The notes under the pieces are model-generated. The model was not told where the DNA came from, did not search any database, and worked only from the letters and a program-made list of their open reading frames with translations. A stretch of DNA of 37,933 nt from Marilutibacter aestuarii (GTDB lineage: Bacteria > Pseudomonadota > Gammaproteobacteria > Xanthomonadales > Xanthomonadaceae), in NCBI RefSeq assembly GCF_006546775.1, contig NZ_VICE01000010.1:1-37933 (forward strand), in the 5' to 3' direction. Each line of letters opens with the position of its first letter. The stretch's first letter is position 1. Of the stretch, positions 8,611 to 16,983 are shown in pieces. A program made the translations under genes and the position numbers.

Positions 8611-9267
8611 TCAGAATCGCCGGCGGATGCCGAACCAGCCCTCGGCCGTCTCGGTGCCGCTGGCGCCGCGGGTGCGGTGGCGGATCACATAGTCGCTTTC
8701 CAGCGTCCACTCCGGCCACAGCTGGACGTCCAGTCCCATCGACTGCTTGATGAAGGTCTGGCCCTGGCCGGTCTCCCACATCAGCCGCTGGGTGAGTTCG
8801 GCACGGTCGCCGAAGCGCCGTCCGAAATCGATCGCACCCCTGAACACCGGGCCGGGCAGGCCGATGCCATCGTCCGAGCGGGGCGCCAGGCGCCAGGCCG
8901 CGCCCAACTCGACCGCCAGGCGGTTGGGGCCGTCGCGCAGCACCTCGACATCGTGCCGGGTGCCCACGCGCCACTTGTTGGAATAGTTGTCGGTCGACTG
9001 GCGCGCCTGCGCGCGCGCGTGCAGGCGCCGCTGCGCGGCCCGGTAGCGCGCGCCGGCACCGCGCTCGCCCAGCCGCCTGCGATCGAGTGCGGCATGCCCG
9101 GGCGTCGCCAGCTCCTGGCGCCACTCCTCGTCGTTGCAGCGCAACGAGAGGCAACGCGTCCGCCGCCAGCGCATGTCCATCACCCCGGCCAGCAGCTCCG
9201 GCTGGCCGTAGGCGGGGATCGGCGATGTCAGGAACGGGCTGAGGGCGAGTCCGAGCAGGAGGGACAT
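8611..9267 (-). CDS. DUF481-like outer-membrane beta-barrel protein
   Basis: 218 residues from the ATG at 9267. The N-terminus looks like a signal peptide (MSLLLGLALSPFLTSPIPA). The C-terminal half is a run of alternating strand-like segments (NKWRVGTRHDVEV, NRLAVELGAAWRL, RAELTQRLMWETG) and ends in Phe, as expected for a barrel inserted by the Bam machinery. This resembles the DUF481 family, but the match is weaker than for the upstream neighbour. The start is uncertain: an in-frame ATG at 9303 would add 12 residues, and neither has a clear ribosome site. The gene lies 67 nt downstream of another DUF481 gene on the same strand and converges on hemC with a 15-nt gap. Confidence 0.7.
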   Translation of the reverse strand: MSLLLGLALSPFLTSPIPAYGQPELLAGVMDMRWRRTRCLSLRCNDEEWRQELATPGHAALDRRRLGERGAGARYRAAQRRLHARAQARQSTDNYSNKWRVGTRHDVEVLRDGPNRLAVELGAAWRLAPRSDDGIGLPGPVFRGAIDFGRRFGDRAELTQRLMWETGQGQTFIKQSMGLDVQLWPEWTLESDYVIRHRTRGASGTETAEGWFGIRRRF

Positions 9268-9334
9268 GTCGGTCGGGTGCGATCGGGCGGGGCCGCCTGG
9301 CATGGTGCCAAGGCCGGCCGCCGCTGGCGAGGGG

Positions 9335-10057
9335 TCAGAAGTCGTAGACGACGTTGATCGTGGTGAGGTTGTCGGTGTTCTTGATGCCGGGCAGCACGTC
9401 GGTGTTGTAGCGCGTTTCCAGGCCGGCCTTGAGGGCCAGCGCCTGGGTCATCTTCACCTTCAGGCCGACGTCGTTCACGGCGAAGGTGTTGTCGCTGCCG
9501 GCCTCGACGAGCAGGGTGTCGTAGACCGAGGTGTTGGCGTTGAAGGCGTGCGCGAATTCCATCGAGCCACGCACGATCGTCTCGTTGTTGTGGACCTGCA
9601 CGCCCTGCAGCTTGGCCCAGCGGTAACCCGGGCCGATCTCGAAGGTGAGCTGGGTGGCTTCGCGCTTGATCGCTTCGTAGCCGTAGCTTGCCGACACCGT
9701 CCACTGGTACTCGTAGGAGGCGAAGTGGTCGCGCTCGTTGCGGATCGCGCCGAGCAGGTAGCTGCGTCCGGTGAGGCGGTATCCGCTTTCGGCGAACACG
9801 TCGTAGCGGTAGGCGGTCTCCAGGCCATCGCTCTTGCCGTAGAGGAACGACGCGCCGACGGCATGGCGCCAGACCGGGTCCTCGTGCGACAGCGCCAGGC
9901 TGCCGGTCAGGGTCTCACTGTCGGTGTTGCCCTTGGCGATCGCCAGGCCCAGCTCGCCCGTCCCGCTCCAGCCGGTATCCGGGGCGTCGGCGTCCTGCGC
10001 CAGGCAGGTGGCGGGGAGAGCGGACATCAGGACCAGGGCGAGGATCGAAGGCTTCAC
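9335..10057 (-). CDS. DUF481 family (YdiY-like) outer-membrane protein
   Basis: 240 residues with a clear signal peptide ending at about residue 20 (LPATCLAQ). The mature part opens with WSGTGELGLAIAKGNTDSETL, the hallmark start of DUF481/YdiY proteins, followed by many amphipathic beta strands and a final NVVYDF whose terminal Phe is the usual barrel signal. The function of DUF481 proteins is unknown; E. coli YdiY is acid-induced. The start is GTG with a GGAG ribosome site 5 nt upstream. A 10-base homopolymer lies about 20 nt upstream of the start codon. Confidence 0.9.
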   Translation of the reverse strand: MKPSILALVLMSALPATCLAQDADAPDTGWSGTGELGLAIAKGNTDSETLTGSLALSHEDPVWRHAVGASFLYGKSDGLETAYRYDVFAESGYRLTGRSYLLGAIRNERDHFASYEYQWTVSASYGYEAIKREATQLTFEIGPGYRWAKLQGVQVHNNETIVRGSMEFAHAFNANTSVYDTLLVEAGSDNTFAVNDVGLKVKMTQALALKAGLETRYNTDVLPGIKNTDNLTTINVVYDF

Positions 10058-10077
10058 GGCGACTCCAGGGCATGTGC

Positions 10078-10087
10078 GGGGGGGGGG
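10078..10087. repeat. Homopolymer run of ten G (ten C in the mRNA sense of the DUF481 gene)
   Basis: Ten consecutive G on the plus strand, read as C10 in the transcript of the minus-strand DUF481 gene, between its likely promoter and its GTG start. Long G/C runs in front of surface-protein genes are slippage-prone in other bacteria. Confidence 0.9.
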
Positions 10088-10094
10088 CAGGCAC

Positions 10095-10121
10095 GAAAAC
10101 GGCCGACGCGGGGTCGGCCGT
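10095..10121 (-). terminator. Rho-independent terminator of the soe operon
   Basis: On the minus strand a perfect 9-bp stem (ACGGCCGAC / GTCGGCCGT) with a 5-nt loop is followed by TTTT. It lies 107 nt past the soeC stop and only about 40 nt before the DUF481 start, so it would insulate the two units. The promoter of the DUF481 gene must then overlap or lie very near this hairpin; TAGAAT on the minus strand near 10135-10140 is a possible -10. Confidence 0.7.
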
Positions 10122-10228
10122 GGCCTGTTTCGTTAATTCTACGTTATCCGAAGTCCAACTGCCGCCAAGGGCGCCCAACGGCATTCAACTGCCGGCAATT
10201 CCGGCGAATGATCGCGCAGGGCGTGGCT

Positions 10229-11185
10229 TCAGTAGTAGAGGCCGACCACGTGGCGGGCCTGGGCGAAGAACAGCCAGCGTTCGACGAAGGCGCCGAGCAG
10301 GACCGAGGCGAGCGCCAGCAGGGCCAGTGGCAGGACCGCCTGTTCGAAACCCAGGCCCAGTGCGGCCAGCAGGAGCGGCAGCACCGCGAACAGCGCGATG
10401 GCCAGGTGCCGCAGCGCCCGCGCATGCTTGCGCGCGAGGACGAAACCCATCTCCCGGGTGATGTAGTTGCCTTCGGTATGGGGGCGCTCGAAGACGCGGA
10501 TCTCGCGCCCCGGCAGGCCGACCGCATCGCCGCGCGTGACCGGCAGCGGGGTGGAGTCGATGGCGCGCCAGTAGCGGAGCTTGACCCCTGCCAGCGCCAG
10601 GCCGGGCAGGGCGACTGCCACCAGCAGGCCCGCGGCCATGCGGCCGTCGTCGAAGGCGGCGACTGCGGCCGTCAGAGCGAGTCCGCCCTGCAGGCCGAAC
10701 AAGAGGTAGGCCGGCAAGACGAGGCGGTGCCCCCAGGCCGGGATCGGCTTGAGCGAGGCGTAGATCATCGCGGTGCAGGCCAACGTCACCAGCGACAGCA
10801 GCGCGAGCACGGCGCCCAGCACGGCGGCCAGCGGCGCCGGCACGCCCTCGCCCCGGCCGATCGCGGCGGGGACCAGCAGGGCCAGCAGGGCAAGCGCCGG
10901 CAGATAGACGAGCACGGCCATGACGCCCTCGCGCGAGAGCCAGGAGGTCCGCCATTGCGAGAACGCCCGCCAGGCGCGCAGCGGCTTGCCCAGGTGGAAG
11001 GTCGAGCTGAGCAGGCCGATCGTCGCCAGCGCCAGGCCCAGGGCCAGCATCACCGACAGGACGAGCGGCGAGGGGCCGGGCATGCCCAGGACGGGAGCGA
11101 ACAGGCCGAGGCCGGCGAGCGCGAGTACGCCGTAGCCGGCGCCCGACAGGGTGGTGAAGGCGATGACGGAGAAGGCGGGATGCAT
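10229..11185 (-). CDS. soeC: Membrane anchor subunit, DmsC/SoeC family
   Basis: 318 residues with eight or so hydrophobic transmembrane segments and no large soluble domain. The STFHLGKPLRAWRAFSQWRTSWLSRE region between helices is typical of DmsC-type anchors that pass electrons to the quinone pool. The gene starts 12 nt after the soeB stop and is last in the operon. By analogy with SoeC of Allochromatium vinosum it would anchor the SoeAB dimer on the cytoplasmic face of the inner membrane and reduce quinone. The DmsC-family assignment is firm; the sulfite role follows from the partner subunits. Confidence 0.82.
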   Translation of the reverse strand: MHPAFSVIAFTTLSGAGYGVLALAGLGLFAPVLGMPGPSPLVLSVMLALGLALATIGLLSSTFHLGKPLRAWRAFSQWRTSWLSREGVMAVLVYLPALALLALLVPAAIGRGEGVPAPLAAVLGAVLALLSLVTLACTAMIYASLKPIPAWGHRLVLPAYLLFGLQGGLALTAAVAAFDDGRMAAGLLVAVALPGLALAGVKLRYWRAIDSTPLPVTRGDAVGLPGREIRVFERPHTEGNYITREMGFVLARKHARALRHLAIALFAVLPLLLAALGLGFEQAVLPLALLALASVLLGAFVERWLFFAQARHVVGLYY

Positions 11186-11197
11186 GCGCGGGGTCCG

Positions 11198-11977
11198 TCA
11201 GCGGCTCAGGACGCGGTCGAGCCAGCGCAGCACCGGCGGCAAGGCGGCGGTGTCCAGGGCTTCCCCGGCCGGCCCGCGGCCTTCGGCCTCGCCCGCCGGT
11301 CCGGCGCGACGCGGGCGCGGCGGCAGGTACTGGTTGGTGGGCTTGTAGCCCAGCGTCGGCATCAGGTCGACACCGCCGCGTTCGGCGACCATTCGCGACA
11401 CCTTCGAGTCCGGGTCGCCGAGGTCGCCGAAGTGGCGCGCGCGGGTCGGGCAGGCCTGCACGCACGCGGGCTGGCGTTCGGCTTCCTCGAGGTTCTCGTT
11501 GTAGATGCGGTCGATGCACAGGGTGCATTTCTTCATCACGCCCTCGACCTCGCTGTACTCGCGCGCGCCGTACGGGCAGGCCCAGGAGCACAGCTTGCAG
11601 CCGATGCACTTGTCCTCGTCGACCAGGACGATGCCGTCCTCGGCGCGCTTGTAGCTGGCGCCGGTGGGGCACACGGTGACGCAGGCCGGCTCCTCGCAGT
11701 GCAGGCACGAGCGCGGGAAATGCAGCGTCATCGCCGGTTGCGGCGCCGCCGTGCCGTCCCCGCAGCCGCCGCCGGGCGCGATCTCGTAGCTGTGCACGCG
11801 GTTGAACCAGACCCCGGAGGGCGACTTGCCGTAGGGATCCTCGTCGGTCAGCGGCGCGGCGAAGCCGCCGGCGTTCCATTCCTTGCAGCTCACCGCGCAG
11901 GCGTGGCAGCCGACGCAGGTGTCCAGGTCGATGACCAGGCCCATCTTCTTCCTGCCCGGGGGTGGCAGTCCGGTCAT
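11198..11977 (-). CDS. soeB: Four-cluster [4Fe-4S] ferredoxin subunit, SoeB/DmsB family
   Basis: 259 residues with sixteen cysteines in four ferredoxin-type groups: CVGCHACAVSC (21-31), CLHCEEPACVTVCP, CIGCKLCSWACP, and CTLC paired with CVQACP. This is the electron-transfer subunit linking the molybdopterin subunit to the membrane anchor. The C-terminal 40 residues are low-complexity and Gly/Ala/Pro-rich, which is unusual for the family. The start overlaps the stop of the small membrane ORF (ATGA), so translation is coupled. It lacks a signal peptide, consistent with a cytoplasmic complex. Confidence 0.88.
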   Translation of the reverse strand: MTGLPPPGRKKMGLVIDLDTCVGCHACAVSCKEWNAGGFAAPLTDEDPYGKSPSGVWFNRVHSYEIAPGGGCGDGTAAPQPAMTLHFPRSCLHCEEPACVTVCPTGASYKRAEDGIVLVDEDKCIGCKLCSWACPYGAREYSEVEGVMKKCTLCIDRIYNENLEEAERQPACVQACPTRARHFGDLGDPDSKVSRMVAERGGVDLMPTLGYKPTNQYLPPRPRRAGPAGEAEGRGPAGEALDTAALPPVLRWLDRVLSR

Positions 11978-12210
11978 CGCCGCGTGCCCCCGCGGTCGGC
12001 ACGCAACAGCAGCAGGCCGGCGACGAACGCCGCCACGGCCAGGGCCAGCGTCGGCGCCAGCCCCATCAGCGCGGCGCCCAGCGACGCAGGGGGCGGATCG
12101 CCCGTCCCGGGGCCGATCACCCCCAGTCCGAGCAGCACGACCAGGGCGAAGCCCAGGGCCACGCAGGTCCAGCCGGCGATGCGGCGCGAGGGCAGGGGGG
12201 ATGGGTTCAC
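11974..12210 (-). CDS. Small two-helix membrane protein inside the soe operon
   Basis: 78 residues from a GTG start. Two hydrophobic stretches (about 13-34 and 46-69) are separated by a Gly/Pro-rich turn, and the ends are basic. The start overlaps the soeA stop (GTGA) and the stop overlaps the soeB start (ATGA), so it is embedded in a translational chain and unlikely to be a spurious ORF. I do not recognise the family. It could assist membrane docking or assembly of the complex, which is inference from position. The family's known three-gene operon does not include it as far as I recall. Confidence 0.72.
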   Translation of the reverse strand: MNPSPLPSRRIAGWTCVALGFALVVLLGLGVIGPGTGDPPPASLGAALMGLAPTLALAVAAFVAGLLLLRADRGGTRR

Positions 12211-15200
12211 GTGGACTCCTCCTCGCGCGCGGCGCGGAAGTCGGCGCCGTAGCGCAGTGGGCCGGGCTCGGCGCGGCCGAAATCGATCGCGGCGAAGCGG
12301 GGCGCGCTCTCGCCGCCGCTGCCGGCGGGGGCCCGGGCGATGCGGACCCGCAGGTCGAACCAGGCCGCCTGGCCGGTGACCGGGTCGGCGTTGGCGTAGT
12401 CGCCGCGCGGGGTGATGTCGGAAATCAGGTGGTTGAGCAGGAAGCCCTTGCGCGCCTCGGGCGCGTCCTTGTCCAGGCGCCAGGCCCCCTTGCGCTTGCC
12501 GATCGCGTTCCAGGTCCAGACGGTGTCGGGCTGCACGTTCGCGGCGAACTTCGCCTGCACGGTGATCTCGCCGTGGTGCGAGGCCACGGTGATCCAGTCC
12601 TCGTCGGCGATGCCGTGGCGGGCGCCGGTGTCGGGATGCAGGTACAGGTAGTTGCGCGCGGTGATCTGTCGCAGCCAGGCGTTCTGCGAGCCCCAGGCGT
12701 GATACATGAACATCGGCCGCTGGGTGACCGCCGACAGCGGGAACGGGTTTTTACCTTCTCCCTCCTGGAGAAGGTGGCGCGAAGCGCCGGACGCGGGTTC
12801 GTCGGCGCTCGTGCCCGCACCCCAACCCCGCTCCCCCGGTGCGGGAGGCCTTGAAACCTGGGCGCCCTCGAAGGGCTCGTACCAGGTCGGCAGCGGGTCG
12901 AAGTAGGTCGCCACGCGCGCGCGGTGCGCCTCGGGCGGCTGGTGCGGGCCATGGCCCTGGGCGGCCAGGCGGAACTTCTGCATCGTTTCCGAGTACAGCT
13001 GCAGCACGATCGGGTCGCCGTGGCCGAGGAAGCCCATGTGCTGCGCCCAGTCGAGGTAGCCGCGGTTGGCCATCTTGAAGTAGCGCGCGTGCTCGGGGAT
13101 TTCGCTGCGCCAGAAACCGCCGTGCTCGATGTAGCGTTGCAACTGCTCGGGGTTGGGCTGGCCCTTGGCCTCGACCTCGCCGGGCACGCCATCGACGAGG
13201 CCGCGTCGCCAGCCGGCCAGCAGGCCGACCCCCGGCGCGCGCTCGTGGTGGGTGATGTAGTCGGCATAGTCGCGGTAGCGCGCCGAGCCGTCCTCGTGGA
13301 CCAGGCCGGGCAGCCCCAGCCGCGTGCCCAGGTCGATCAGCACCGACTGGAAACCACGGACGTCGCGCCCTTCGCGTTGCTTCGCCGGGTCAAGCACCGG
13401 GTGGCGGATCGCGTCGGCGGCGCCGTCGGCGTCGGAGATCGGCCGGTCGAGCATGCTGATCGCGTCGAAGCGTTCCAGGTAGGTCGTGTCGGGCAGCACC
13501 AGGTCGGCGTAGGCGACCATTTCCGAGGCATAGGCATCGGAATAGATGATGCGCGGGATGCGGTACTCGCCGTTCGCGTCGCGGTCGGTCAGCCAGCCGA
13601 TGGTCTCGGCGGTGTTCATCGCCGAGTTCCAGCCCATGTTGGCCATGAACATCAGCAGCGTGTCGATGCGGTAGGGGTCGCCGGCCCAGGCGTTGCGGAT
13701 GACGGTGTGCATCATGCCGTGCGCCGACAGCGGATACGCCCAGGAGTAGGCGTGGTCGATGCGGCGTGGGTTGCCGTCGGCATCGACCACCAGGTCCTCG
13801 GGACCGTGCACGAAGCCCAGCGGCGCGGCATCGAGCACGCCGTTGTCCTGGCGCGCCTTGCCGGGCCGGTTGGGCGGCGGGATCGGCTTGGGGAAGGGCG
13901 GCTGGTAGCGGAACGAGCCGGGCGTGTCGACCGCGCCCAGCAGCAGTTGCAGCAGGTGCAGGGCGCGGCAGGTGTGGAAGCCGTTGCTGTGCGCGCTGAT
14001 GCCGCGCATGGCGTGCATCGACACCGGCCGGCCGACCATTTCGTCGTGCTTGCGGCCCCAGGCATCGGTCCAGGCCACCGGCAGGCGGATTTCATGATCG
14101 AAGGCGGCCTCGGCCAGCTCGCGGGCGATCCGGCGGATGGTCGCGGCCGGGATGCCGCAGCGCTCGCTGACCGCATCGGGCGAGTACGCCGGGTCCAGGT
14201 AGCGCTCGGCGGTGAGGTGGAACACCGGGGTCGCGGTGCGGCCGTCTGGCAGGCGATAGGAGCCCACCACCGCCGGCGAGGTGCCGGTGGCCGCTGCGTC
14301 GACCGCGCGGCCCGCCTCGCGGTTCCAGCACAAGGGCCGGCCCTCGGCGTCGCGCGCGAACAGGCCGTCTTCCGCCCCCCCGGGATCACGCACCACCAGC
14401 CAATGGGCGTTGGTGTAGCGGACCAGGTAATCGAGGTCGATGCGATCGGCCTTCAGCAGCTCGTGGATCAGGGCGAACGCGAACAGGCCGTCGGTGCCCG
14501 GGCGGATGCCGATCCACTCATCGGCGATGGCGCCGTAACCGCTGCGCACCGGGTTCACGGCGACGATCTTGGCGCCATTGGCCTTGACCTTGCCCAGGCC
14601 CAGCTTGATCGGGTTCGAATCGTGGTCTTCGGCCACGCCCCACAGCATCAGGTAGCGCGTGCGCTCCCAGTCGGGTTCGCCGAACTCCCAGAAACTGCCG
14701 CCCAGCGTGTACAGGCCGCCGGCGGCCATGTTGACCGAGCAGAAGCCGCCGTGGGCGGCGTAGTTGACCGTGCCGAACTGCTGCGCCCACCAGCCGGTGA
14801 GGGCCTGCGACTGGTCGCGGCCGGTGAAAAACGCCAGTTCGTCGGGGTTGCGCTCGCGGATCGGCGCCAGCCAGCCGGTGGCGATGGCCATGGCCTCGTC
14901 CCACTCGATCTCGCGGAATTCACCCGAACCGCGCTCGCCCGCGCGCAGCAGGGGCTTGTCCAGCCGCGCCGGCGAGTAGTGCTGCATGATCCCGGCCGAG
15001 CCCTTGGCGCACAGCACCCCCTGGTTGACGGGGTGCGCGGGGTTGCCCTGGATGTAGCGGATGCGCCCGTCCTGCAGCCACACCTTGATGCCACAACGGC
15101 AGGCGCACATGTAGCAGGTGGTGGTCTTGACCTCGTCGCCCGGCGTGGGCGAGAGGTCGATGGCGGGCTCGACGGGGCCGAGCGGGCTGGAACCGGGCAT
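12207..15200 (-). CDS. soeA: Molybdopterin oxidoreductase catalytic subunit, SoeA-like sulfite dehydrogenase
   Basis: 997 residues. An N-terminal [4Fe-4S] motif C-x2-C-x3-C-x27-C (Cys29, 32, 36, 64) precedes molybdopterin domains; GGFCSVNM places Cys154 as a likely Mo ligand; a C-terminal dinucleotide-binding domain begins near residue 825. There is no twin-arginine signal, so the enzyme should stay in the cytoplasm, which fits SoeA (sulfite to sulfate, electrons to quinone) better than periplasmic PsrA or DmsA. Residues about 782-818 are encoded by an inserted palindromic repeat and replace what should be a short loop. The substrate is inferred by family resemblance. Start at 15200, with CACAAT 7 nt upstream and no ribosome site. 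Confidence 0.85.
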   Translation of the reverse strand: MPGSSPLGPVEPAIDLSPTPGDEVKTTTCYMCACRCGIKVWLQDGRIRYIQGNPAHPVNQGVLCAKGSAGIMQHYSPARLDKPLLRAGERGSGEFREIEWDEAMAIATGWLAPIRERNPDELAFFTGRDQSQALTGWWAQQFGTVNYAAHGGFCSVNMAAGGLYTLGGSFWEFGEPDWERTRYLMLWGVAEDHDSNPIKLGLGKVKANGAKIVAVNPVRSGYGAIADEWIGIRPGTDGLFAFALIHELLKADRIDLDYLVRYTNAHWLVVRDPGGAEDGLFARDAEGRPLCWNREAGRAVDAAATGTSPAVVGSYRLPDGRTATPVFHLTAERYLDPAYSPDAVSERCGIPAATIRRIARELAEAAFDHEIRLPVAWTDAWGRKHDEMVGRPVSMHAMRGISAHSNGFHTCRALHLLQLLLGAVDTPGSFRYQPPFPKPIPPPNRPGKARQDNGVLDAAPLGFVHGPEDLVVDADGNPRRIDHAYSWAYPLSAHGMMHTVIRNAWAGDPYRIDTLLMFMANMGWNSAMNTAETIGWLTDRDANGEYRIPRIIYSDAYASEMVAYADLVLPDTTYLERFDAISMLDRPISDADGAADAIRHPVLDPAKQREGRDVRGFQSVLIDLGTRLGLPGLVHEDGSARYRDYADYITHHERAPGVGLLAGWRRGLVDGVPGEVEAKGQPNPEQLQRYIEHGGFWRSEIPEHARYFKMANRGYLDWAQHMGFLGHGDPIVLQLYSETMQKFRLAAQGHGPHQPPEAHRARVATYFDPLPTWYEPFEGAQVSRPPAPGERGWGAGTSADEPASGASRHLLQEGEGKNPFPLSAVTQRPMFMYHAWGSQNAWLRQITARNYLYLHPDTGARHGIADEDWITVASHHGEITVQAKFAANVQPDTVWTWNAIGKRKGAWRLDKDAPEARKGFLLNHLISDITPRGDYANADPVTGQAAWFDLRVRIARAPAGSGGESAPRFAAIDFGRAEPGPLRYGADFRAAREEEST
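12748..12855 (-). repeat. Palindromic intergenic-type repeat inserted in frame within soeA
   Basis: About 108 bp containing two hairpins: CCTTCTCC/GGAGAAGG (12754-12774) and CTCCC/GGGAG (12831-12847), joined by a GC-rich linker with CACCCCAACCCC. This composition is typical of the small dispersed palindromic elements between genes in Xanthomonadaceae. Here it lies inside the soeA coding region and is a whole number of codons long, adding roughly 36 residues rich in Gly, Pro, Ala and Glu. Boundaries are estimated to within about 10 bp. Confidence 0.7.
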
Positions 15201-15207
15201 GACGCGT

Positions 15208-15213
15208 ATTGTG
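15208..15213 (-). promoter_or_regulatory. Putative -10 box (CACAAT) 7 nt before soeA
   Basis: On the minus strand CACAAT is followed by 7 nt and the soeA ATG, with no ribosome site in between. This matches the spacing seen before the esterase, hemC, lptM and ubiE starts. The soeA to LolA-like gap is only 103 nt. Confidence 0.4.
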
Positions 15214-15303
15214 CGCCGACCGGCCCGGGCTGGCGAGGGGCGCGGGACGGCGGCTCCGCCCGGGGGCGATGTCCAGGGGCGCGCGGTGCGGCGCGGCGGG
15301 CGC

Positions 15304-15906
15304 TCAGTCGGGCGCGGCGATCCGGATGGAGGGGTCGTTGAAGTCGCGGTAGCGGATGCGCACGGTCTGCGACTTGCCATCGGCGATGCCGGTGGTCTCC
15401 AGCTGCAACGGCAGCCCCGAGCGGTCCGAGATCCAGGCCTTGGTGTCGGCGCGCCCGTGCCGGGTGGTGACGTAGTGGTAGACCTTCGCCGGCTCGCCGT
15501 CGACGCTGTCGGCGCCCAGCGCATCGACCACCAGGTCGCGTTTGAGCGCTTCCAGCGCCTCGCGGCTGCGGTACTGGCCGACGATGTCGCCCGCGGGCAT
15601 GGGCAGTTTCATCGTGCGGCCGCCCATGTCCATGTACATCGCATCGCCGATGATCAGCTGGCTGGGGCCGCCCTGGACGCTGACCCGGTAGCGGTCGGGC
15701 GCCACGAACTCCATCTCGGTCAGGGTCTTGCCCTTGGCGACGTCGGTGAGCGACGCGCGGAAGCTGGTGGCCGCCAGGAAGCGTTCATACGCCTCGTGCA
15801 ATTCCTCGCGCGGCCCCGCGGCGACGGGCTGGAACGCCAGCAGCGCGACCGCCGCCAGCAGCATCGATGCGCGCATCCGCACGCGGAAACGGGTCCTGGA
15901 CTCCAT
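15304..15906 (-). CDS. LolA-like periplasmic protein
   Basis: 200 residues with an N-terminal signal peptide ending near VAAG (about residue 29). The mature region has the pattern of the LolA/LppX superfamily: a helix followed by strands such as PDRYRVSVQGG, LIIGDAMYMDMGGRTMKL, and a late strand with KAWISDRSGLPLQLE. Such proteins bind acyl chains or lipoproteins in the periplasm. It is not canonical LolA, which usually lies beside ftsK and rarA; neither is here. The start at 15906 has a GAGGGAGG ribosome site 8 nt upstream and is preferred over 15876 and 16005. It is transcribed divergently from the WYL regulator across 101 nt. Confidence 0.75.
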   Translation of the reverse strand: MESRTRFRVRMRASMLLAAVALLAFQPVAAGPREELHEAYERFLAATSFRASLTDVAKGKTLTEMEFVAPDRYRVSVQGGPSQLIIGDAMYMDMGGRTMKLPMPAGDIVGQYRSREALEALKRDLVVDALGADSVDGEPAKVYHYVTTRHGRADTKAWISDRSGLPLQLETTGIADGKSQTVRIRYRDFNDPSIRIAAPD

Positions 15907-16007
15907 TCGTGACGCCTCCCTCGATGGCGCCCGGTGCCCGGGCAATGCCATGCTAAACGCAACAAGCCGTCGTAACCTGCCAACTCCCCCGCCGGAAAGC
16001 TGCATCC

Positions 16008-16973
16008 ATGGAACGCATCGAACGCATCCACGCCCTGCACCGCATCCTCTCCAATGCCCGCTACCCGGTCACCGTGCAGCGGCTGATGGAGGAACTGGAA
16101 TGCTCGCGCGCGACCGCCTACCGCGACCTCGCCTACCTGCGCGACTTCCTGATGGCACCGGTGGTCGGGAACGGCGAAGCCGGCTTCAACTACGACGCCG
16201 GCGAGAAGGACCGCTTCGAGCTGCCCGGGCTCTGGCTCAGCTCGCAGGAGCTGCACTCGCTGCTCGCCGCCCAGCAATTGCTGATGCGCAGCGGTGGCGG
16301 GGTGCTGTCCAACGCGCTCGCGCCGTTGCAGCACCGCATCGAGAAACTGCTCGACGAGCATGCCGGCGGCCGCCGCGTGCCGGTCGAACGCGTGCGGGTG
16401 GTCCCGCACCGGACGCGCAGGCTGGACGAGCATGCGTTCCGCAATGTCGCCACCGCGGTGCTCGACCGCAAGCAGCTGGCCTTCGACTATCGCGCGCGCT
16501 CGACCGACGAGGCGACCCGCCGCACCGTGTCGCCGCAGCGCATGACGCACTACCGCGACAACTGGTACCTGGATGCCTGGGACCACACCCGCGACGCCCT
16601 GCGCAGCTTCGCCGTCGACCGGATCACGGCCGCGAAGCTGCTCGACGAGGACGCGCGCGACGTCCCGGACGAGGAGCTCGATACCCAGCTGGCCTCCAGC
16701 TACGGCATCTTCTCGGGCACGCCCAAGGGCTGGGCGACGATCGTGTTCAACGCCAAGGCCGCGCGCTGGGTGGCCGACGAGCACTGGCACTCGCAGCAAC
16801 AGGGCCGCTTCCTGCCCGATGGCCGCTACGAACTCAAGATCCCCTACAGCAACGGTCGCGAACTGCTGATGGACGTGCTGCATTACGGCAGCGACGCGGA
16901 GATCGTCGAGCCGCCGGTGCTGCGCGAGCAGGCGCGCGCGCTGCTGTCGCTCGCGCTCAGCCAGTACGACTGA
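16008..16973 (+). CDS. YafY-type HTH/WYL-domain transcriptional regulator
   Basis: 321 residues. An N-terminal DeoR-like winged helix-turn-helix (about 1-60; SRATAYRDLAYLRDFL is the recognition region) precedes a WYL domain (about 140-215, with RMTHYRDNWYLDAWDH carrying the name-giving WYL residues) and a C-terminal WCX extension. WYL domains bind ligands, in some cases nucleic acids, and such regulators often respond to DNA damage or control defence genes. The operator is unknown; TGCTAAACG at about 15951-15959 could be its promoter -10. The next gene, a patatin, starts 10 nt after the stop, so the two are probably one operon. Confidence 0.9.
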   Translation: MERIERIHALHRILSNARYPVTVQRLMEELECSRATAYRDLAYLRDFLMAPVVGNGEAGFNYDAGEKDRFELPGLWLSSQELHSLLAAQQLLMRSGGGVLSNALAPLQHRIEKLLDEHAGGRRVPVERVRVVPHRTRRLDEHAFRNVATAVLDRKQLAFDYRARSTDEATRRTVSPQRMTHYRDNWYLDAWDHTRDALRSFAVDRITAAKLLDEDARDVPDEELDTQLASSYGIFSGTPKGWATIVFNAKAARWVADEHWHSQQQGRFLPDGRYELKIPYSNGRELLMDVLHYGSDAEIVEPPVLREQARALLSLALSQYD

Positions 16974-16983
16974 GGCGCAGGGG

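Noticed and set aside
9266-12379. Plus-strand open frame of 1037 codons opposite the DUF481 and soe genes
   Set aside because: Arg/Gly/Gln/Ala-rich shadow with no motif; the minus strand carries clear iron-sulfur and membrane protein genes with coupled starts.
12924-15341. Plus-strand open frame of 805 codons opposite soeA
   Set aside because: Antisense shadow; soeA has the complete molybdopterin oxidoreductase motifs.
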